64,000 bases of DNA from Trichococcus paludicola (GTDB taxonomy: Bacteria; Bacillota; Bacilli; Lactobacillales; Aerococcaceae): contig NZ_QBLC01000001.1 of NCBI RefSeq assembly GCF_003052295.1, positions 434,001-498,000 on the forward strand. Direction: 5' to 3'. The notes under the pieces were generated by a model. It was given only the letters and a program-made list of their open reading frames with translations. It ran no database searches and had not been told where the DNA came from. This document shows positions 16,300-25,344 of the stretch, piece by piece (position 1 is the stretch's first letter; every line of letters starts with the position of its first letter). The position numbers and the translations under genes were made by a program.

Positions 16300-16320
16300 A
16301 AATTGTCCGTCAGACAATTT
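16300..16320. promoter_or_regulatory. 21-bp palindrome between divergent genes
   Basis: AAATTGTC (16300-16307) and GACAATTT (16313-16320) flank a 5-nt centre. It lies in the 470-bp region between the HAD gene and the glnQ promoter and looks like an operator; the regulator is unknown. Confidence 0.4.
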
Positions 16321-16499
16321 ATTGCAAATGGCACTGTTTTTCTCGATAAGCTTCATTTAAGCGGATTTGTCTTAACGAAAAGTAATTTTCGTGGAAGGGT
16401 TTCTCATATAACGGGCGTAAAATAGGCTGTTTTTTACGATTGAGTAGGAAACCTGGAAATACGTGTTAGAAAGTCTGACATTTCCGCGGAACAATTTAA

Positions 16500-16528
16500 T
16501 TGATTTTTAATCATGCTTTCATTATAAT
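16500..16528 (+). promoter_or_regulatory. Promoter of the glnQHMP operon
   Basis: TTGATT at 16500-16505, 17-bp spacer, TATAAT at 16523-16528, a near-consensus vegetative promoter about 110 nt before the glnQ start. Confidence 0.75.
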
Positions 16529-16638
16529 TTTGCTTTATGGTATAATAATAAGAAGCGGTCCTTTCTTGATAAGGATCCAATCCATGCTCTTGAAAAAATA
16601 GTAGTATGATGACGAGCACAAAAGGGGTTGAGGCAAAA

Positions 16639-17361
16639 TTGATTAAGTTAGAGCACGTAAATAAGTATTTCGGGGCCAACCATGTGTTGAAGGATATCAA
16701 CCTGGAAGTTGCCGAAGGAGAAAAAGTGGTCATTATCGGGCCTTCCGGTTCCGGTAAGAGTACAACGGTCCGTTGTATGAATTTCCTAGAAGAACCTACA
16801 GACGGAAAAGTTTTTATAGACGGAACAGAAGTCACAACTAAAAACAAGTTGGACATTGTGCGCCATTCATCTGCAATGGTTTTTCAACAATTTAATCTGT
16901 ATCCGCATATGACAGTGTTAGGGAACCTGATAATCGGCCCTATGAAGCTGCAAGGCAAATCCAAAAAAGAAGCGGAGGAAATGGCTTACGAATATTTAGA
17001 TATCGTTGGCTTGCGCGAAAAGGCGAATGTTTATCCTTCAACGCTTTCAGGCGGTCAACAGCAAAGGGTGGCAATCGCAAGAGCGCTTTGCTCACAGCGG
17101 AAAATCATTCTTTTTGATGAACCTACTTCGGCGTTGGACCCTGAGACGGTTCAGGAAGTATTGGATGTCATGATCAAGCTTTCCAGCATGAACATCACGA
17201 TGGTTGTCGTGACGCATGAAATGGGCTTTGCGAGACAAGTTGCCGATCGGGTCATCTTTATGGCTGATGGCATGATTGTAGAAGAAGGCACTCCGGAGCA
17301 CTTCTTCGATAATCCGACACATGAGCGAACTAAGGCATTCCTGGGTAAAATTTTAAGATAA
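16639..17361 (+). CDS. glnQ: Polar amino acid ABC transporter ATPase (GlnQ-like)
   Basis: 240-residue ATPase of an amino-acid importer. Walker [11 protein letters not shown]-loop [15 protein letters not shown], signature [15 protein letters not shown], Walker [15 protein letters not shown]-loop [13 protein letters not shown] at 16639 is preferred because the protein then starts [11 protein letters not shown] like homologues and has a GGGGTTGAGG site; an ATG at 16606 adds eleven residues. First gene of a four-gene operon in the order ATPase, binding protein, permease, permease, as in Bacillus glnQHMP. Confidence 0.88.
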   Translation: MIKLEHVNKYFGANHVLKDINLEVAEGEKVVIIGPSGSGKSTTVRCMNFLEEPTDGKVFIDGTEVTTKNKLDIVRHSSAMVFQQFNLYPHMTVLGNLIIGPMKLQGKSKKEAEEMAYEYLDIVGLREKANVYPSTLSGGQQQRVAIARALCSQRKIILFDEPTSALDPETVQEVLDVMIKLSSMNITMVVVTHEMGFARQVADRVIFMADGMIVEEGTPEHFFDNPTHERTKAFLGKILR

Positions 17362-17401
17362 CCGAACTTTTCGGAATACAACATTATAGGAGGAATTTGG
17401 T

Positions 17402-18235
17402 ATGAAAAAGAAAAATCTATGGGTTTCATTATGTTTATCAGCTGTATTGTTCTTGGGTGCATGCGGCAGTGACGCTACGGATACAGCAGATTCTGCAGCT
17501 GGATCTGAAACAGATGCTTCCGGTCAAGTGACTGTAGAGTCAATCAAAGAAGCTGGCGTTTTGAAAGTCGGCGTTAAAGAAGATGTACCGAATTTTGGAT
17601 TAAGAAACACTGAAACAAACGAGATTGAAGGTTTTGAAATCGACATCGCTAAGAAACTCGCTGAAGAAATTTTAGGCGACGCGGAAGCAATCGAATTGGT
17701 GCCCGTAACGGCCAAAACGCGTGGTCCATTATTGGATAACGGAGAAGTGGATATGATCATCGCAACTTTCACTGTAACAGAAGAACGTAAAGAAACATAC
17801 AACTTCTCTGATGCTTACTACGTGGATGCAGTCGGCCTTTTGGTTAAGAAAGACAAAGGCTACACAGGATTGGCTGACATGGACGGCGCTACAGTCGGGG
17901 TTGCCCAAAGCTCGACAACAGCCGATGCAATTGCTGCTGAAGCTGAACAATACGGCATCACTTTGAGCTATTCAGAATTCGCGACTTACCCAGAAATCAA
18001 AGCTGCTTTGGATTCCGGCCGTGTGGACGCATTCAGCGTGGACAGATCCATCTTGGCTGGCTACTTGGATGATTCTACTGAAATTCTTAAAGATCGTTTC
18101 GCTACACAAGATTACGGTGTTGCGACCAAAAAATCAAACACAGAGTTGGCAACGTCTGTTAATGACTTAATCACTGCATGGGGAGAAGACGGCACTCTTG
18201 ATGCATTGACTACAGAGTGGGGATTGGGCGAATAA
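17402..18235 (+). CDS. glnH: Amino acid ABC transporter substrate-binding lipoprotein (GlnH-like)
   Basis: 277-residue lipoprotein: signal peptide with lipobox LGAC (Cys at about residue 21), an Ala/Ser/Thr/Asp linker, then a type-2 periplasmic-binding fold with VLKVGVKEDVPNFG, EIEGFEIDIAKKLAEE and VDMIIATFTVTEERKETY. The last is the classic SBP_bac_3 signature of glutamate/glutamine binders. AGGAGG upstream. The next gene starts within the stop codon (TAATG). Confidence 0.87.
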   Translation: MKKKNLWVSLCLSAVLFLGACGSDATDTADSAAGSETDASGQVTVESIKEAGVLKVGVKEDVPNFGLRNTETNEIEGFEIDIAKKLAEEILGDAEAIELVPVTAKTRGPLLDNGEVDMIIATFTVTEERKETYNFSDAYYVDAVGLLVKKDKGYTGLADMDGATVGVAQSSTTADAIAAEAEQYGITLSYSEFATYPEIKAALDSGRVDAFSVDRSILAGYLDDSTEILKDRFATQDYGVATKKSNTELATSVNDLITAWGEDGTLDALTTEWGLGE

Positions 18236-18957
18236 TGAGAAGTACTAATCCATTCGCTCTCTGGCGTTGGGAAAGCCTTCTTGAAAACAGCAGCGACTTT
18301 GGAGCCGGATTTATCCGGACGCTCCTAGTCGCTGTGTTGGCGTTGTTGCTGGCTTTGGTCATCGGGATTGTCGTGGGAACCATGTCCACGGCAAAAGGCC
18401 GATTGCCTCGTGCTGTTGCCAGAATATACGTAGAAATGTTTCAGAATATCCCGTTGCTCATCCAAATCTTCTTCATGTATAACGGGCTTGCCATGGCAGG
18501 CTTAGTGTTGAGTGAATTTACAATCGGGGTAGTCGGTGTAGGAATATATCACGGTGCCTACATCGCTGAAGTCGTTCGTGCAGGTATCCTTGCTGTTCCG
18601 AAAGGCCAAGAAGAGGCAGCTTACTCAGAGGGCTTCAACTACATCCAAACAATGCGTTACGTCATCTTGCCGCAGATGGTCAAAATCATTTTGCCGCCAT
18701 TGACCAATCAAGCCGTCAACTTAATCAAGAATACTTCCGTATTGGCGATCATTGCCGGAGCGGACCTGATGTATGTAGCCGATTCTTATGCTTCCTCAAG
18801 TCTGAACTACGGTCCTGCTTATGCAGTAGCCGGTTTGCTTTACTTCCTGCTTTGCTTCCCGCTTGCAACATTTGCGCGGAAATACGAGCAAAAACTCAAA
18901 GACAATGATTCGGTTGTCGTCAACATTGGCGTAGATATTCCGGAGGTGATGGAATGA
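18235..18957 (+). CDS. glnM: Amino acid ABC transporter permease (GlnM-like)
   Basis: 240-residue inner-membrane permease with about five helices. The EAA loop region reads GQEEAAYSEGFNYIQTMRYVILPQ. ATG 18235 overlaps the stop of the binding-protein gene; a longer frame from 18217 is inside that gene. It forms a heterodimeric channel with the next gene, which it overlaps by 4 nt. Confidence 0.87.
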   Translation: MRSTNPFALWRWESLLENSSDFGAGFIRTLLVAVLALLLALVIGIVVGTMSTAKGRLPRAVARIYVEMFQNIPLLIQIFFMYNGLAMAGLVLSEFTIGVVGVGIYHGAYIAEVVRAGILAVPKGQEEAAYSEGFNYIQTMRYVILPQMVKIILPPLTNQAVNLIKNTSVLAIIAGADLMYVADSYASSSLNYGPAYAVAGLLYFLLCFPLATFARKYEQKLKDNDSVVVNIGVDIPEVME

Positions 18958-19613
18958 TAGAATCGATCAGAACAGTCTTCACACCATCGAATGTGTCGTT
19001 CATGATGGAAGGATTGAAACTGGCATTGCTGATTTCGGTCGGTGTCGTCATCCTTTCGATCATCTTCGGTACGGTATTGGGCTTGTTGCGTAATTATGAT
19101 AAAAAAGTCTTCGGAAAGTTGGCCGGTGCCTACATCGAGCTCTTCCGAAATACACCGTTATTATTGTGGATGCTTTCGTGTTCATTCTTGATACCGGGCA
19201 GCACAATCACCTTGAAAGGTTCTTTCGCCCTGTTCCTGTACACCTCGGCCGTTGTTGCCGAAATCGTGCGCGGAGGCTTGAATTCCATTCCAAAAGGGCA
19301 GTTTGAAGCTGGTCATTCGCAAGGATTCTCATTCATGCAGTCTTTGTGGTACATCATTTTGCCGCAAGCCTTCAAGAAAATTATCCCTTCGCTATTGTCG
19401 CAAGTGATTACTACGATCAAGGATACTTCTTTCTTGGCCGGTCTGGGAATCATGGAATTCACAAGAAGTGGACAAGTCATCCTCGGAAAAGTGACGAAAA
19501 CATCAGAAGTGTTTATGGTCTATGCCTTCCTGGCTTTGGTATACTTCATCATCTGTTTCACGCTTTCGGCAGTCGTCAGAAGCTGGCACAAGCGCAATGC
19601 GCAGAATGCTTAA
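18954..19613 (+). CDS. glnP: Amino acid ABC transporter permease (GlnP-like)
   Basis: 219-residue permease, second half of the channel. EAA loop GQFEAGHSQGFSFMQSLWYIILPQ and ELFRNTPLLLWM are typical of the HisMQ family. ATGA overlap with the preceding gene gives translational coupling. A strong bidirectional terminator follows. Confidence 0.87.
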   Translation: MIESIRTVFTPSNVSFMMEGLKLALLISVGVVILSIIFGTVLGLLRNYDKKVFGKLAGAYIELFRNTPLLLWMLSCSFLIPGSTITLKGSFALFLYTSAVVAEIVRGGLNSIPKGQFEAGHSQGFSFMQSLWYIILPQAFKKIIPSLLSQVITTIKDTSFLAGLGIMEFTRSGQVILGKVTKTSEVFMVYAFLALVYFIICFTLSAVVRSWHKRNAQNA

Positions 19614-19623
19614 TAATAATATG

Positions 19624-19672
19624 AAAAGCCCCCGACTTACAGCGTTACAACGCTGCAGGTCGGGGGCTTTTT
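19624..19672. terminator. Bidirectional terminator between glnP and aldolase
   Basis: AAAAGCCCCCGAC pairs with GTCGGGGGCTTTTT; serves both convergent operons. Confidence 0.88.
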
Positions 19673-19681
19673 GCGCGTGCA

Positions 19682-20569
19682 TCAAACGATGGAGGCGTCA
19701 TAGATGGATTGGATCGATTCGGCCAATGTGGTCTGGAATTCATTATCGGTCAGGCCAGCACTCAGACCTTCGGACAATGCCCGCGAGAAGCTTGCGATCA
19801 ATCCGGGATTGTGGGTCAATTTTTCGTTGGCTTCTTCCCGCGAATAACCGCCCGATAATGCCACGACCCGCACGACTTGCGGATGAGCAATAAGTTCCCT
19901 GTAGAAATCATCAATAGTCGGAATCGAAAGTTTCAGCATCACAAACTGATCCGGACGCAACGCATCCAGCGCCAACAACAATTCTTCCTTGAGGATCGCT
20001 TCCGATTCAGCTTTGTCCGCGCTGTGGATGTCGACTTCCGGTTCGATGATTGGGATCAATCCAGCCGCAATGATCTGCTTGCCGACTTCGAACTGCTGGG
20101 CGACGACTTTTTTGATGCCTTCACGGTTGGCGGATTTGATGACGGAACGCATTTTGGTGCCGAAGATGTGGCGCTCGTTTGCGCGCGCAAGGAGGGCGTC
20201 CAGATCCGGATTCGGTTTCATCAACTGTACGCCTTCCGCTTCTGCTTCGAGCCCTTTATCGACTTTCAGGAAAGGCAAGACGCCTTTTTTCTCCCACAGA
20301 TAGTCTGCGGTATAGAGGCCTTCGACTTTGCGGTCCATCGTCTGCTCGAACAGGATGGCCCCCAAAATGTGTTCCGAGCTGAAAGCAGGCGAGGTGATGA
20401 TGCGTGAGCGCATCTCATGGACGAGTGTGAACATCTCTTCTTCTCCATGGTAGCTGCCTTCCGAAATGCCGTACAACGCCAGTGCCTTGGGCGTACTGCC
20501 GCCGCTTTGGTCCAACGCCGCAATGAAACCTTTGCGATTTTTCATGATATCGAATTGCTCTTTGTTCAT
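19682..20569 (-). CDS. fda: Fructose-bisphosphate aldolase class I
   Basis: 295-residue Schiff-base aldolase (fructose-1,6-bisphosphate to DHAP and GAP) of the short bacterial class I type. N-terminal [17 protein letters not shown] is diagnostic; the Schiff-base Lys is probably in [25 protein letters not shown] binds phosphate near the C-terminus. Monocistronic, no regulator nearby. Equivalent genes occur in staphylococci and lactic acid bacteria beside or instead of the zinc-dependent class II enzyme. Confidence 0.93.
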   Translation of the reverse strand: MNKEQFDIMKNRKGFIAALDQSGGSTPKALALYGISEGSYHGEEEMFTLVHEMRSRIITSPAFSSEHILGAILFEQTMDRKVEGLYTADYLWEKKGVLPFLKVDKGLEAEAEGVQLMKPNPDLDALLARANERHIFGTKMRSVIKSANREGIKKVVAQQFEVGKQIIAAGLIPIIEPEVDIHSADKAESEAILKEELLLALDALRPDQFVMLKLSIPTIDDFYRELIAHPQVVRVVALSGGYSREEANEKLTHNPGLIASFSRALSEGLSAGLTDNEFQTTLAESIQSIYDASIV

Positions 20570-20840
20570 GATTCAAACCCCTTCGATTTTCAGATTTTTG
20601 AAATCCGGATTCGGTCTTGCTTTTTCGTGGAATTAGGATCTCTAAAGTCAGTATAGCACTAATGTAATACATTTCTGAGCGAAATGCCCTGTCCATTATG
20701 GTGGCACCTAGCTTCAAAGCTGAGATGGGGAATTTTTTTGTTGAAACCTTTTTGAATTAGGAGTAGAGTTGCGGTATGGGAATTTTTCAAGCAATCATTC
20801 ATACGGATAGCAATAAAATCGAACGAGAGAAGGCGTGCAG

Positions 20841-21053
20841 ATGATTTTTTGGCTGAAATCGGACAAAACAAATGCGGAATATACGGAACTAAATGTCTAC
20901 AAACGGGGCATCCTGATGGGCGGAATTTCTCATCACAAGGACGACGATTTCTGGCAATGGTGGGTGGAAGGCGTCGGCAAGAAGAAAACCCGCAAAATGT
21001 ACAAAGAAGCAACTGAGGACGAAGCCAGACGGGCTGTCGAGTACGAAATCTGA
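20841..21053 (+). CDS. Small conserved unknown protein, 70 aa
   Basis: Soluble 70-residue protein, start IFWLKSDKTNAEYTE, with a Trp-rich middle (DDFWQWWVEGVG) and a helical end (EATEDEARRAVEYEI). ATG 20841 sits 7 nt after GAGAGAAGG. No family recognised. A terminator-like hairpin follows. Confidence 0.6.
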   Translation: MIFWLKSDKTNAEYTELNVYKRGILMGGISHHKDDDFWQWWVEGVGKKKTRKMYKEATEDEARRAVEYEI

Positions 21054-21067
21054 TATCGAAATAGTTG

Positions 21068-21117
21068 CGCAGGGCAGGGATCATTCTTGGGATGAGACTT
21101 GGCCTGCGTTTTTATTT
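21068..21117 (+). terminator. Terminator-like hairpin after the 70-aa gene
   Basis: CGCAGG pairs with CCTGCG around a long imperfect loop, followed by five T. Confidence 0.5.
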
Positions 21118-21123
21118 TGGGGT

Positions 21124-21318
21124 GTCGACTGTTGTTGGATGAATAAATGCGTAACAGCCGACAAATTGTTCAGGAGTTGACTGTTGCCGGAAAAACGAAT
21201 GCGGAACAGTCAACACAAGCTTCAGCCGTCAACAGTTGTGGGAAGAATGAATGTCAAACAGTCAACAGGTACTCACTTCGTCGGCTGATCTTTAAGGAAC
21301 GAATGACGAACAGTCGAC
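21124..21318. repeat. Phased 52-bp hairpin array H (4 units)
   Basis: Left arms start at 21124, 21176, 21228, 21280 and right arms at 21153, 21205, 21257, 21309: exactly 52 bp apart each time. Each unit is a 10-nt arm, 19-nt loop, 10-nt arm, then a 13-nt unique spacer. Unit 2 is perfect (GTTGACTGTT with AACAGTCAAC); unit 1 has one mismatch; units 3 and 4 are more worn on the left arm. Loops share the pattern GGAAnAAYGAATG. Sequence is unrelated to the CTCCGG arrays but the layout is the same. Confidence 0.85.
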
Positions 21319-21328
21319 AAGAGGCGCC

Positions 21329-21368
21329 AAAAAAACAGAAGCAGTCGGGCATCGCGTCGGCTGCTTCT
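21329..21368 (-). terminator. Terminator of the flavoprotein reductase gene
   Basis: On the minus strand AGAAGCAGCCGACG pairs with CGACTGCTTCT and is followed by seven T. Confidence 0.75.
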
Positions 21369-21385
21369 CCTTTTCAACATAAGGT

Positions 21386-22405
21386 CTATAGACTGTACTG
21401 TTTGTTTTTCTCAACGAAGGCCTCGTTGTGCGAGGACACCATCGCGTGCTTATCAGCGGTGGGGTTCAGGTATTGTTTGACGCTGTTCACTGCGTTCACG
21501 GCGTCCTGGAAGGTGCCGACCAGCAGGTTGACTTTACCGGTGTAGACGATCGCATCACCTGCCGCGAAGATGCCGGGGTGACCGATTGTGCTGTCAGGGC
21601 TGCCTTCGATGAAATGATTGCCGTTGAATCGGAGCCCCAACGCATCGCCAAAAGCGATCGCCTGTTTGCTGGCGAAGCCGTGGTTGACGATGACCGCATC
21701 GGCAGCGACAGTCCGGTCCTCACCGCTGACCGAGAGGGAAACGGCTTCGATCTCGCCTTGCCGGTTGGAACGGAACGAGCGGATCTGCGTTTCCAGAAGC
21801 AGCGTGCCGCCGTTGTTGCGGAACGTCTCGACGCTGTGTTCATGGGCGCGCAGTTCATTGCTGCGGCAAGCCAGCGTCACGCCGGTTGCGATGGCCAGCA
21901 ACTCGTTTGCCTGCTCGATCGCTGTGTTTCCGCCTCCCGAAAGGAAAACGTACTTGTTGCGGAACGCGTGCAGGCTGCTCGGGATGTAATGCAGATTGGT
22001 CCTTTCGAACTGCTCCGCTCCGTCGACCGACAGCTTGTTCGGCGTGATGATGCCGCTGCCGTATGCAAGGATCACCGCTTTCGTGTAATGATGTTCGCCG
22101 TTGCTGGCCCTGATATCGAAAATGCCGGCGACTTTGGTGATCTGGCTGACTTCCGTATTCAGACAGACGGTCGGGTGGAACGTCAGCCCTTGCGTGATGC
22201 AATTGGAAAGCAACTGTTTGCCGGTGATTGGCGTCAGACCGCCTACATCCCACAAGATTTTGTCCGGGTACAGGTTGACTTTGCCGCCGAGGACGGACTG
22301 GGATTCGATCAGTTTCGTCCTGAGATTGCGCAAACCGCTGTAGAAAGCACTGTACAGACCCGAAGGCCCGCCACCGATTATCGTAACGTCAAATACTTCG
22401 TTCAA
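21386..22405 (-). CDS. FAD/NAD(P)-dependent reductase (type 2 ferredoxin-NADP reductase-like)
   Basis: 339-residue thioredoxin-reductase-like flavoprotein without the CxxC pair. FAD-binding IIGGGPSGLYSAFYSG at residues 9-24, NADPH-binding FLSGGGNTAIEQANEL at about 155-170, and a C-terminal FAD motif GIFAAGDAIVYTGKVNLL. It matches type 2 ferredoxin/flavodoxin-NADP reductases (YumC type). It is divergent from an iron ABC importer across a Fur-like box, so reduction of iron-siderophore or of ferredoxin used for that purpose is inferred. Confidence 0.83.
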   Translation of the reverse strand: MNEVFDVTIIGGGPSGLYSAFYSGLRNLRTKLIESQSVLGGKVNLYPDKILWDVGGLTPITGKQLLSNCITQGLTFHPTVCLNTEVSQITKVAGIFDIRASNGEHHYTKAVILAYGSGIITPNKLSVDGAEQFERTNLHYIPSSLHAFRNKYVFLSGGGNTAIEQANELLAIATGVTLACRSNELRAHEHSVETFRNNGGTLLLETQIRSFRSNRQGEIEAVSLSVSGEDRTVAADAVIVNHGFASKQAIAFGDALGLRFNGNHFIEGSPDSTIGHPGIFAAGDAIVYTGKVNLLVGTFQDAVNAVNSVKQYLNPTADKHAMVSSHNEAFVEKNKQYSL

Positions 22406-22466
22406 AAGACCACCTCATTTTCTGTTGACTAATTGTATGTTATGAATGATAATAGAATAAATTATA

Positions 22467-22488
22467 AATGAGAATGATTCTCATTATC
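22467..22488. promoter_or_regulatory. Fur-like box between reductase and iron importer
   Basis: AATGAGAATGATTCTCATTATC contains the palindrome GAGAATGATTCTC and closely fits the 19-bp Fur consensus of inverted GATAAT hexamers. It lies 60-105 bp from both divergent start codons and can repress both operons when iron is sufficient. Confidence 0.82.
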
Positions 22489-22572
22489 AATTAAATAATT
22501 TTTACTCGGAAATGTCAAGAAGGATCCGGAAATGGATCGCTTCTGCAAGGATAAAGAAAGGGGAATGAAGGC

Positions 22573-23367
22573 ATGTGCAGCCTGAAAGTTGAGGAGGTGC
22601 AAATTAAATACGACAAGCAGATTATTGTGAAAAATATCTCAGTCACCATCGCGCCGCAGAAAATCACGACTATCATCGGGCCGAACGGTTGCGGCAAGTC
22701 GACCTTGTTGAAGGCGATGTCGCGCATCCTGACCTGCTCGAGCGGTGACATTCTGCTGGACGGTGTTTCGATCTTTACGATGGATACGAAACGCTTGGCG
22801 AAACGGATCGCCATCCTGCTGCAGCGTCAGGAAAATCTCTCCGGCATCACGGCCGAGGAGATTGTCTCGTATGGACGGTTCCCGCACCGGAAAGGCTTGA
22901 GGGGACTCGGCAGCGAGGACAAGGAAATCATCGACTGGGCCATCAAGAAGACGCAAATCGACGAGCTGCGCTACCGCTACATCGATGAACTATCGGGCGG
23001 GCAGCGGCAACGGGTCTGGCTGGCGATGGCATTGGCGCAAAAGACCGACATCATCTTTTTGGATGAACCGACGACCTATCTGGACATCAGCTACCAGTTG
23101 GAGATTTTGGAACTGCTGAAGAAACTGAATGAAGAGGAAGGCTATACTATCGTGATGGTGCTGCATGACATCAATCAGGCATCGCTCTATTCCGACCACA
23201 TCGTTGCGCTTGCGGATGGGGAAGTCGTTTGCCAGGGCTCGGCGGAGAAAGTGGTCACCGCAGCACACATCGCGTCCATCTTCAACATCCGCCCGACCAT
23301 CCAGCCGGACGAAAAGACAAATAAACCCGTCATCATCGGGTATGAATTGATAAAAAAAGGAGAATAA
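22573..23367 (+). CDS. Iron(III)-siderophore ABC transporter ATPase
   Basis: 264-residue FecE/FhuC-type ATPase. Walker A GPNGCGKST, signature LSGGQRQRVWLAMAL, Walker B IIFLDEPTTYLD, H-loop VMVLHDINQAS. First gene of a four-gene importer, directly behind the Fur-like box. The next gene starts 2 nt after its stop codon. Confidence 0.9.
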   Translation: MCSLKVEEVQIKYDKQIIVKNISVTIAPQKITTIIGPNGCGKSTLLKAMSRILTCSSGDILLDGVSIFTMDTKRLAKRIAILLQRQENLSGITAEEIVSYGRFPHRKGLRGLGSEDKEIIDWAIKKTQIDELRYRYIDELSGGQRQRVWLAMALAQKTDIIFLDEPTTYLDISYQLEILELLKKLNEEEGYTIVMVLHDINQASLYSDHIVALADGEVVCQGSAEKVVTAAHIASIFNIRPTIQPDEKTNKPVIIGYELIKKGE

Positions 23368-23369
23368 AC

Positions 23370-24299
23370 ATGAAAAAAATGAATATACGATCACTGACAA
23401 TGCTAATGGGTGCGGGATTGATCCTGGGAGCCTGCTCCGCAACGGATACAGCCGATAAGACAAGCGAAAGCGCAGCGGCCGAAACGGTGACGTACACAAC
23501 GGGCGACGGCGAAGAAATTGCGGTTCCCGCAAGCCCGGAACGGGTAGTGGTGCTGTCATCCTATGCTGGGGACCTCATCAACTTTGACGTCAACATCGTC
23601 GGCGTGGACGCTTGGTCAGCCGGCAATCCAAACTTCACTGAAGCGCTTAGCGGCGTTGCAGTCGTTTCGAATGCCGACGTGGAAAAAATCCTCGAATTGG
23701 ATCCGGATCTGATCATCGGCTTGGACAACATCGAAAATGCCGACCAATTGTCGGAAATCGCTCCTACGGTATTGTTCACATACGGCGAACTGACTTACCT
23801 TGAGCAAATCGTGGAAATCGGTAAAGTAGTCAACAAGGAAGAGGAAGCTGTCGCTTGGGTGGAGGAATTCCAGACAGAGGCGCAGGCTGTCGGTGAGGAA
23901 ATCAAGGCAGCAATCGGAGAGGAAGCGACGGTCACGGTTGCCGAGAACTTCGAGAAACAGATGTACATTTTCGGCGACAACTGGGCACGCGGCACGGAAA
24001 TCCTTTACCAGGAAATGGGTCTGAATATGCCTGGAACGGTCAAAGAAAACGCACTGGATGCAGGCTATTACGCCATTTCGGAAGAGGTGCTCGGTGATTA
24101 CATCGGCGATTACTTGATCCTGAGTTTGGCCGCAACCGATCCGGAAGCGAGCTTTTTGGATGCCGAGTGGTTCCAGAACATTCCGGCTGTGCAGAACAAC
24201 CAAGTGTTTGTGGCGGATGCCGAGACATTTTATTTCAATGATTCGCTATCGTTGGATTACCAACTGGACTTCTTTGAGGAATCCTTTTTAGCGGAATAA
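23370..24299 (+). CDS. Iron-siderophore substrate-binding lipoprotein
   Basis: 309-residue lipoprotein with lipobox LGAC (Cys at about residue 22) and a type III binding fold joined by one long helix. ASPERVVVLSSYAGDLINFD is the typical first strand, and VEKILELDPDLIIGLDN the family signature. Likely binds an Fe(III)-siderophore or Fe-citrate complex at the outer face of the membrane; the ligand cannot be read from sequence. Confidence 0.88.
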   Translation: MKKMNIRSLTMLMGAGLILGACSATDTADKTSESAAAETVTYTTGDGEEIAVPASPERVVVLSSYAGDLINFDVNIVGVDAWSAGNPNFTEALSGVAVVSNADVEKILELDPDLIIGLDNIENADQLSEIAPTVLFTYGELTYLEQIVEIGKVVNKEEEAVAWVEEFQTEAQAVGEEIKAAIGEEATVTVAENFEKQMYIFGDNWARGTEILYQEMGLNMPGTVKENALDAGYYAISEEVLGDYIGDYLILSLAATDPEASFLDAEWFQNIPAVQNNQVFVADAETFYFNDSLSLDYQLDFFEESFLAE

Positions 24300-24314
24300 G
24301 AGGGGACGATTGCA

Positions 24315-25316
24315 GTGACTAAACGGAAACGAAATGCCTTCGGAATCCATCTGGCGGTCACGGTCTTGTTGCTGATTGCGGCAGCGGTGCTGGCGCTTTA
24401 CACAGGAGCGGCCGATACGGATTGGTCTGACCTGATTGAGGCGCTCATCGGGGAAGGCGGCGGAGAGTATTATCTTGTTCTGCGGGGCATCCGTTTCCCG
24501 CGCATTCTGGGTGCCTTCTTCGTGGGCAGTTCCTTGGCTGTAGCCGGAGCGATCATGCAGGCGCTGACGCGGAATCCGTTGGCCGATCCTGGACTTTTGG
24601 GACTGACTTCCGGAGCGAACATCGCGGTGGCCTTGGTCTATGCATTGGCTCCGCAGAGTTCTTACCTGCTCGTTTCCATCGCCTGTTTCGTGGGGGCGGG
24701 TTTGGCGATGCTGTTCGTTTACGGCCTCAGCACTGCGACCAGGAGCGGACAGTCGCCCTTGAACCTGATCCTGATCGGGGCGGCTGTCTCGTTCTTTTTC
24801 CAGGCCATCGCGGACGGGATCGCGATTTGGTTCCGCATCTCCAAGGACGTTTCGATGTGGACATCCGGTGGCCTGATGGGTGTCGATTGGAATATTTTGA
24901 GCATCACCCCGGTCATCGGACTGGCTTTGGTTTTGAGTCTAGTGTTCAGCGGGCAGTTGACTGTGCTGAGTTTGGGCGAGGAAACCGCGATCAGCATGGG
25001 GCAACGGACCAATCTGATCCGGACCATCCTGATTCTGTTGATCACCTTGCTTGCAGGCAGCGCGGTCGCCATCGCAGGCAATCTGGCCCTGATTGGCCTG
25101 ATGATTCCGCATGTCGTGCGCAAACTGGTCGGGCAGGATTACCGCAAGATCATCCCGTTGTGCATCACGGTCGGCGGGACTTTCATGATCCTGGCTGACT
25201 ACATCGGCCGCACGGTCGTCAGTCCTTTCGAAATCCCCGTGGTGGCGATCGTTTCCGTGATCGGCGTGCCTTTCTACGTGACCATCGCCAGAAAAGGGGG
25301 GATCAAAGCTGTTTAA
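24315..25316 (+). CDS. FecCD-family iron transporter permease 1
   Basis: 333-residue permease with nine to ten helices. Family text: RFPRILGAFFVGSSLAVAGAIMQALTRNPLADP near residues 60-90 (first helices) and the GLMIPHVVRKLVGQDYR coupling loop late in the protein. GTG/ATG-type start behind GGGGACG. It pairs with the next gene to form the channel. Confidence 0.9.
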   Translation: MTKRKRNAFGIHLAVTVLLLIAAAVLALYTGAADTDWSDLIEALIGEGGGEYYLVLRGIRFPRILGAFFVGSSLAVAGAIMQALTRNPLADPGLLGLTSGANIAVALVYALAPQSSYLLVSIACFVGAGLAMLFVYGLSTATRSGQSPLNLILIGAAVSFFFQAIADGIAIWFRISKDVSMWTSGGLMGVDWNILSITPVIGLALVLSLVFSGQLTVLSLGEETAISMGQRTNLIRTILILLITLLAGSAVAIAGNLALIGLMIPHVVRKLVGQDYRKIIPLCITVGGTFMILADYIGRTVVSPFEIPVVAIVSVIGVPFYVTIARKGGIKAV

Positions 25317-25344
25317 TGAATGGAATCCGACTTATCGGAAAAAA

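Noticed and set aside
21124-21318. 52-bp array as integron attC sites
   Set aside because: GTTGAC-like arms recall attC core sites, but the GTTRRRY core is not met, there are no cassettes between units and no integrase gene.
21428-22432. Long open frame (334 codons) on the plus strand
   Set aside because: It is antisense to the reductase, whose minus-strand product has clear FAD and NADPH motifs; the plus-strand product has none.
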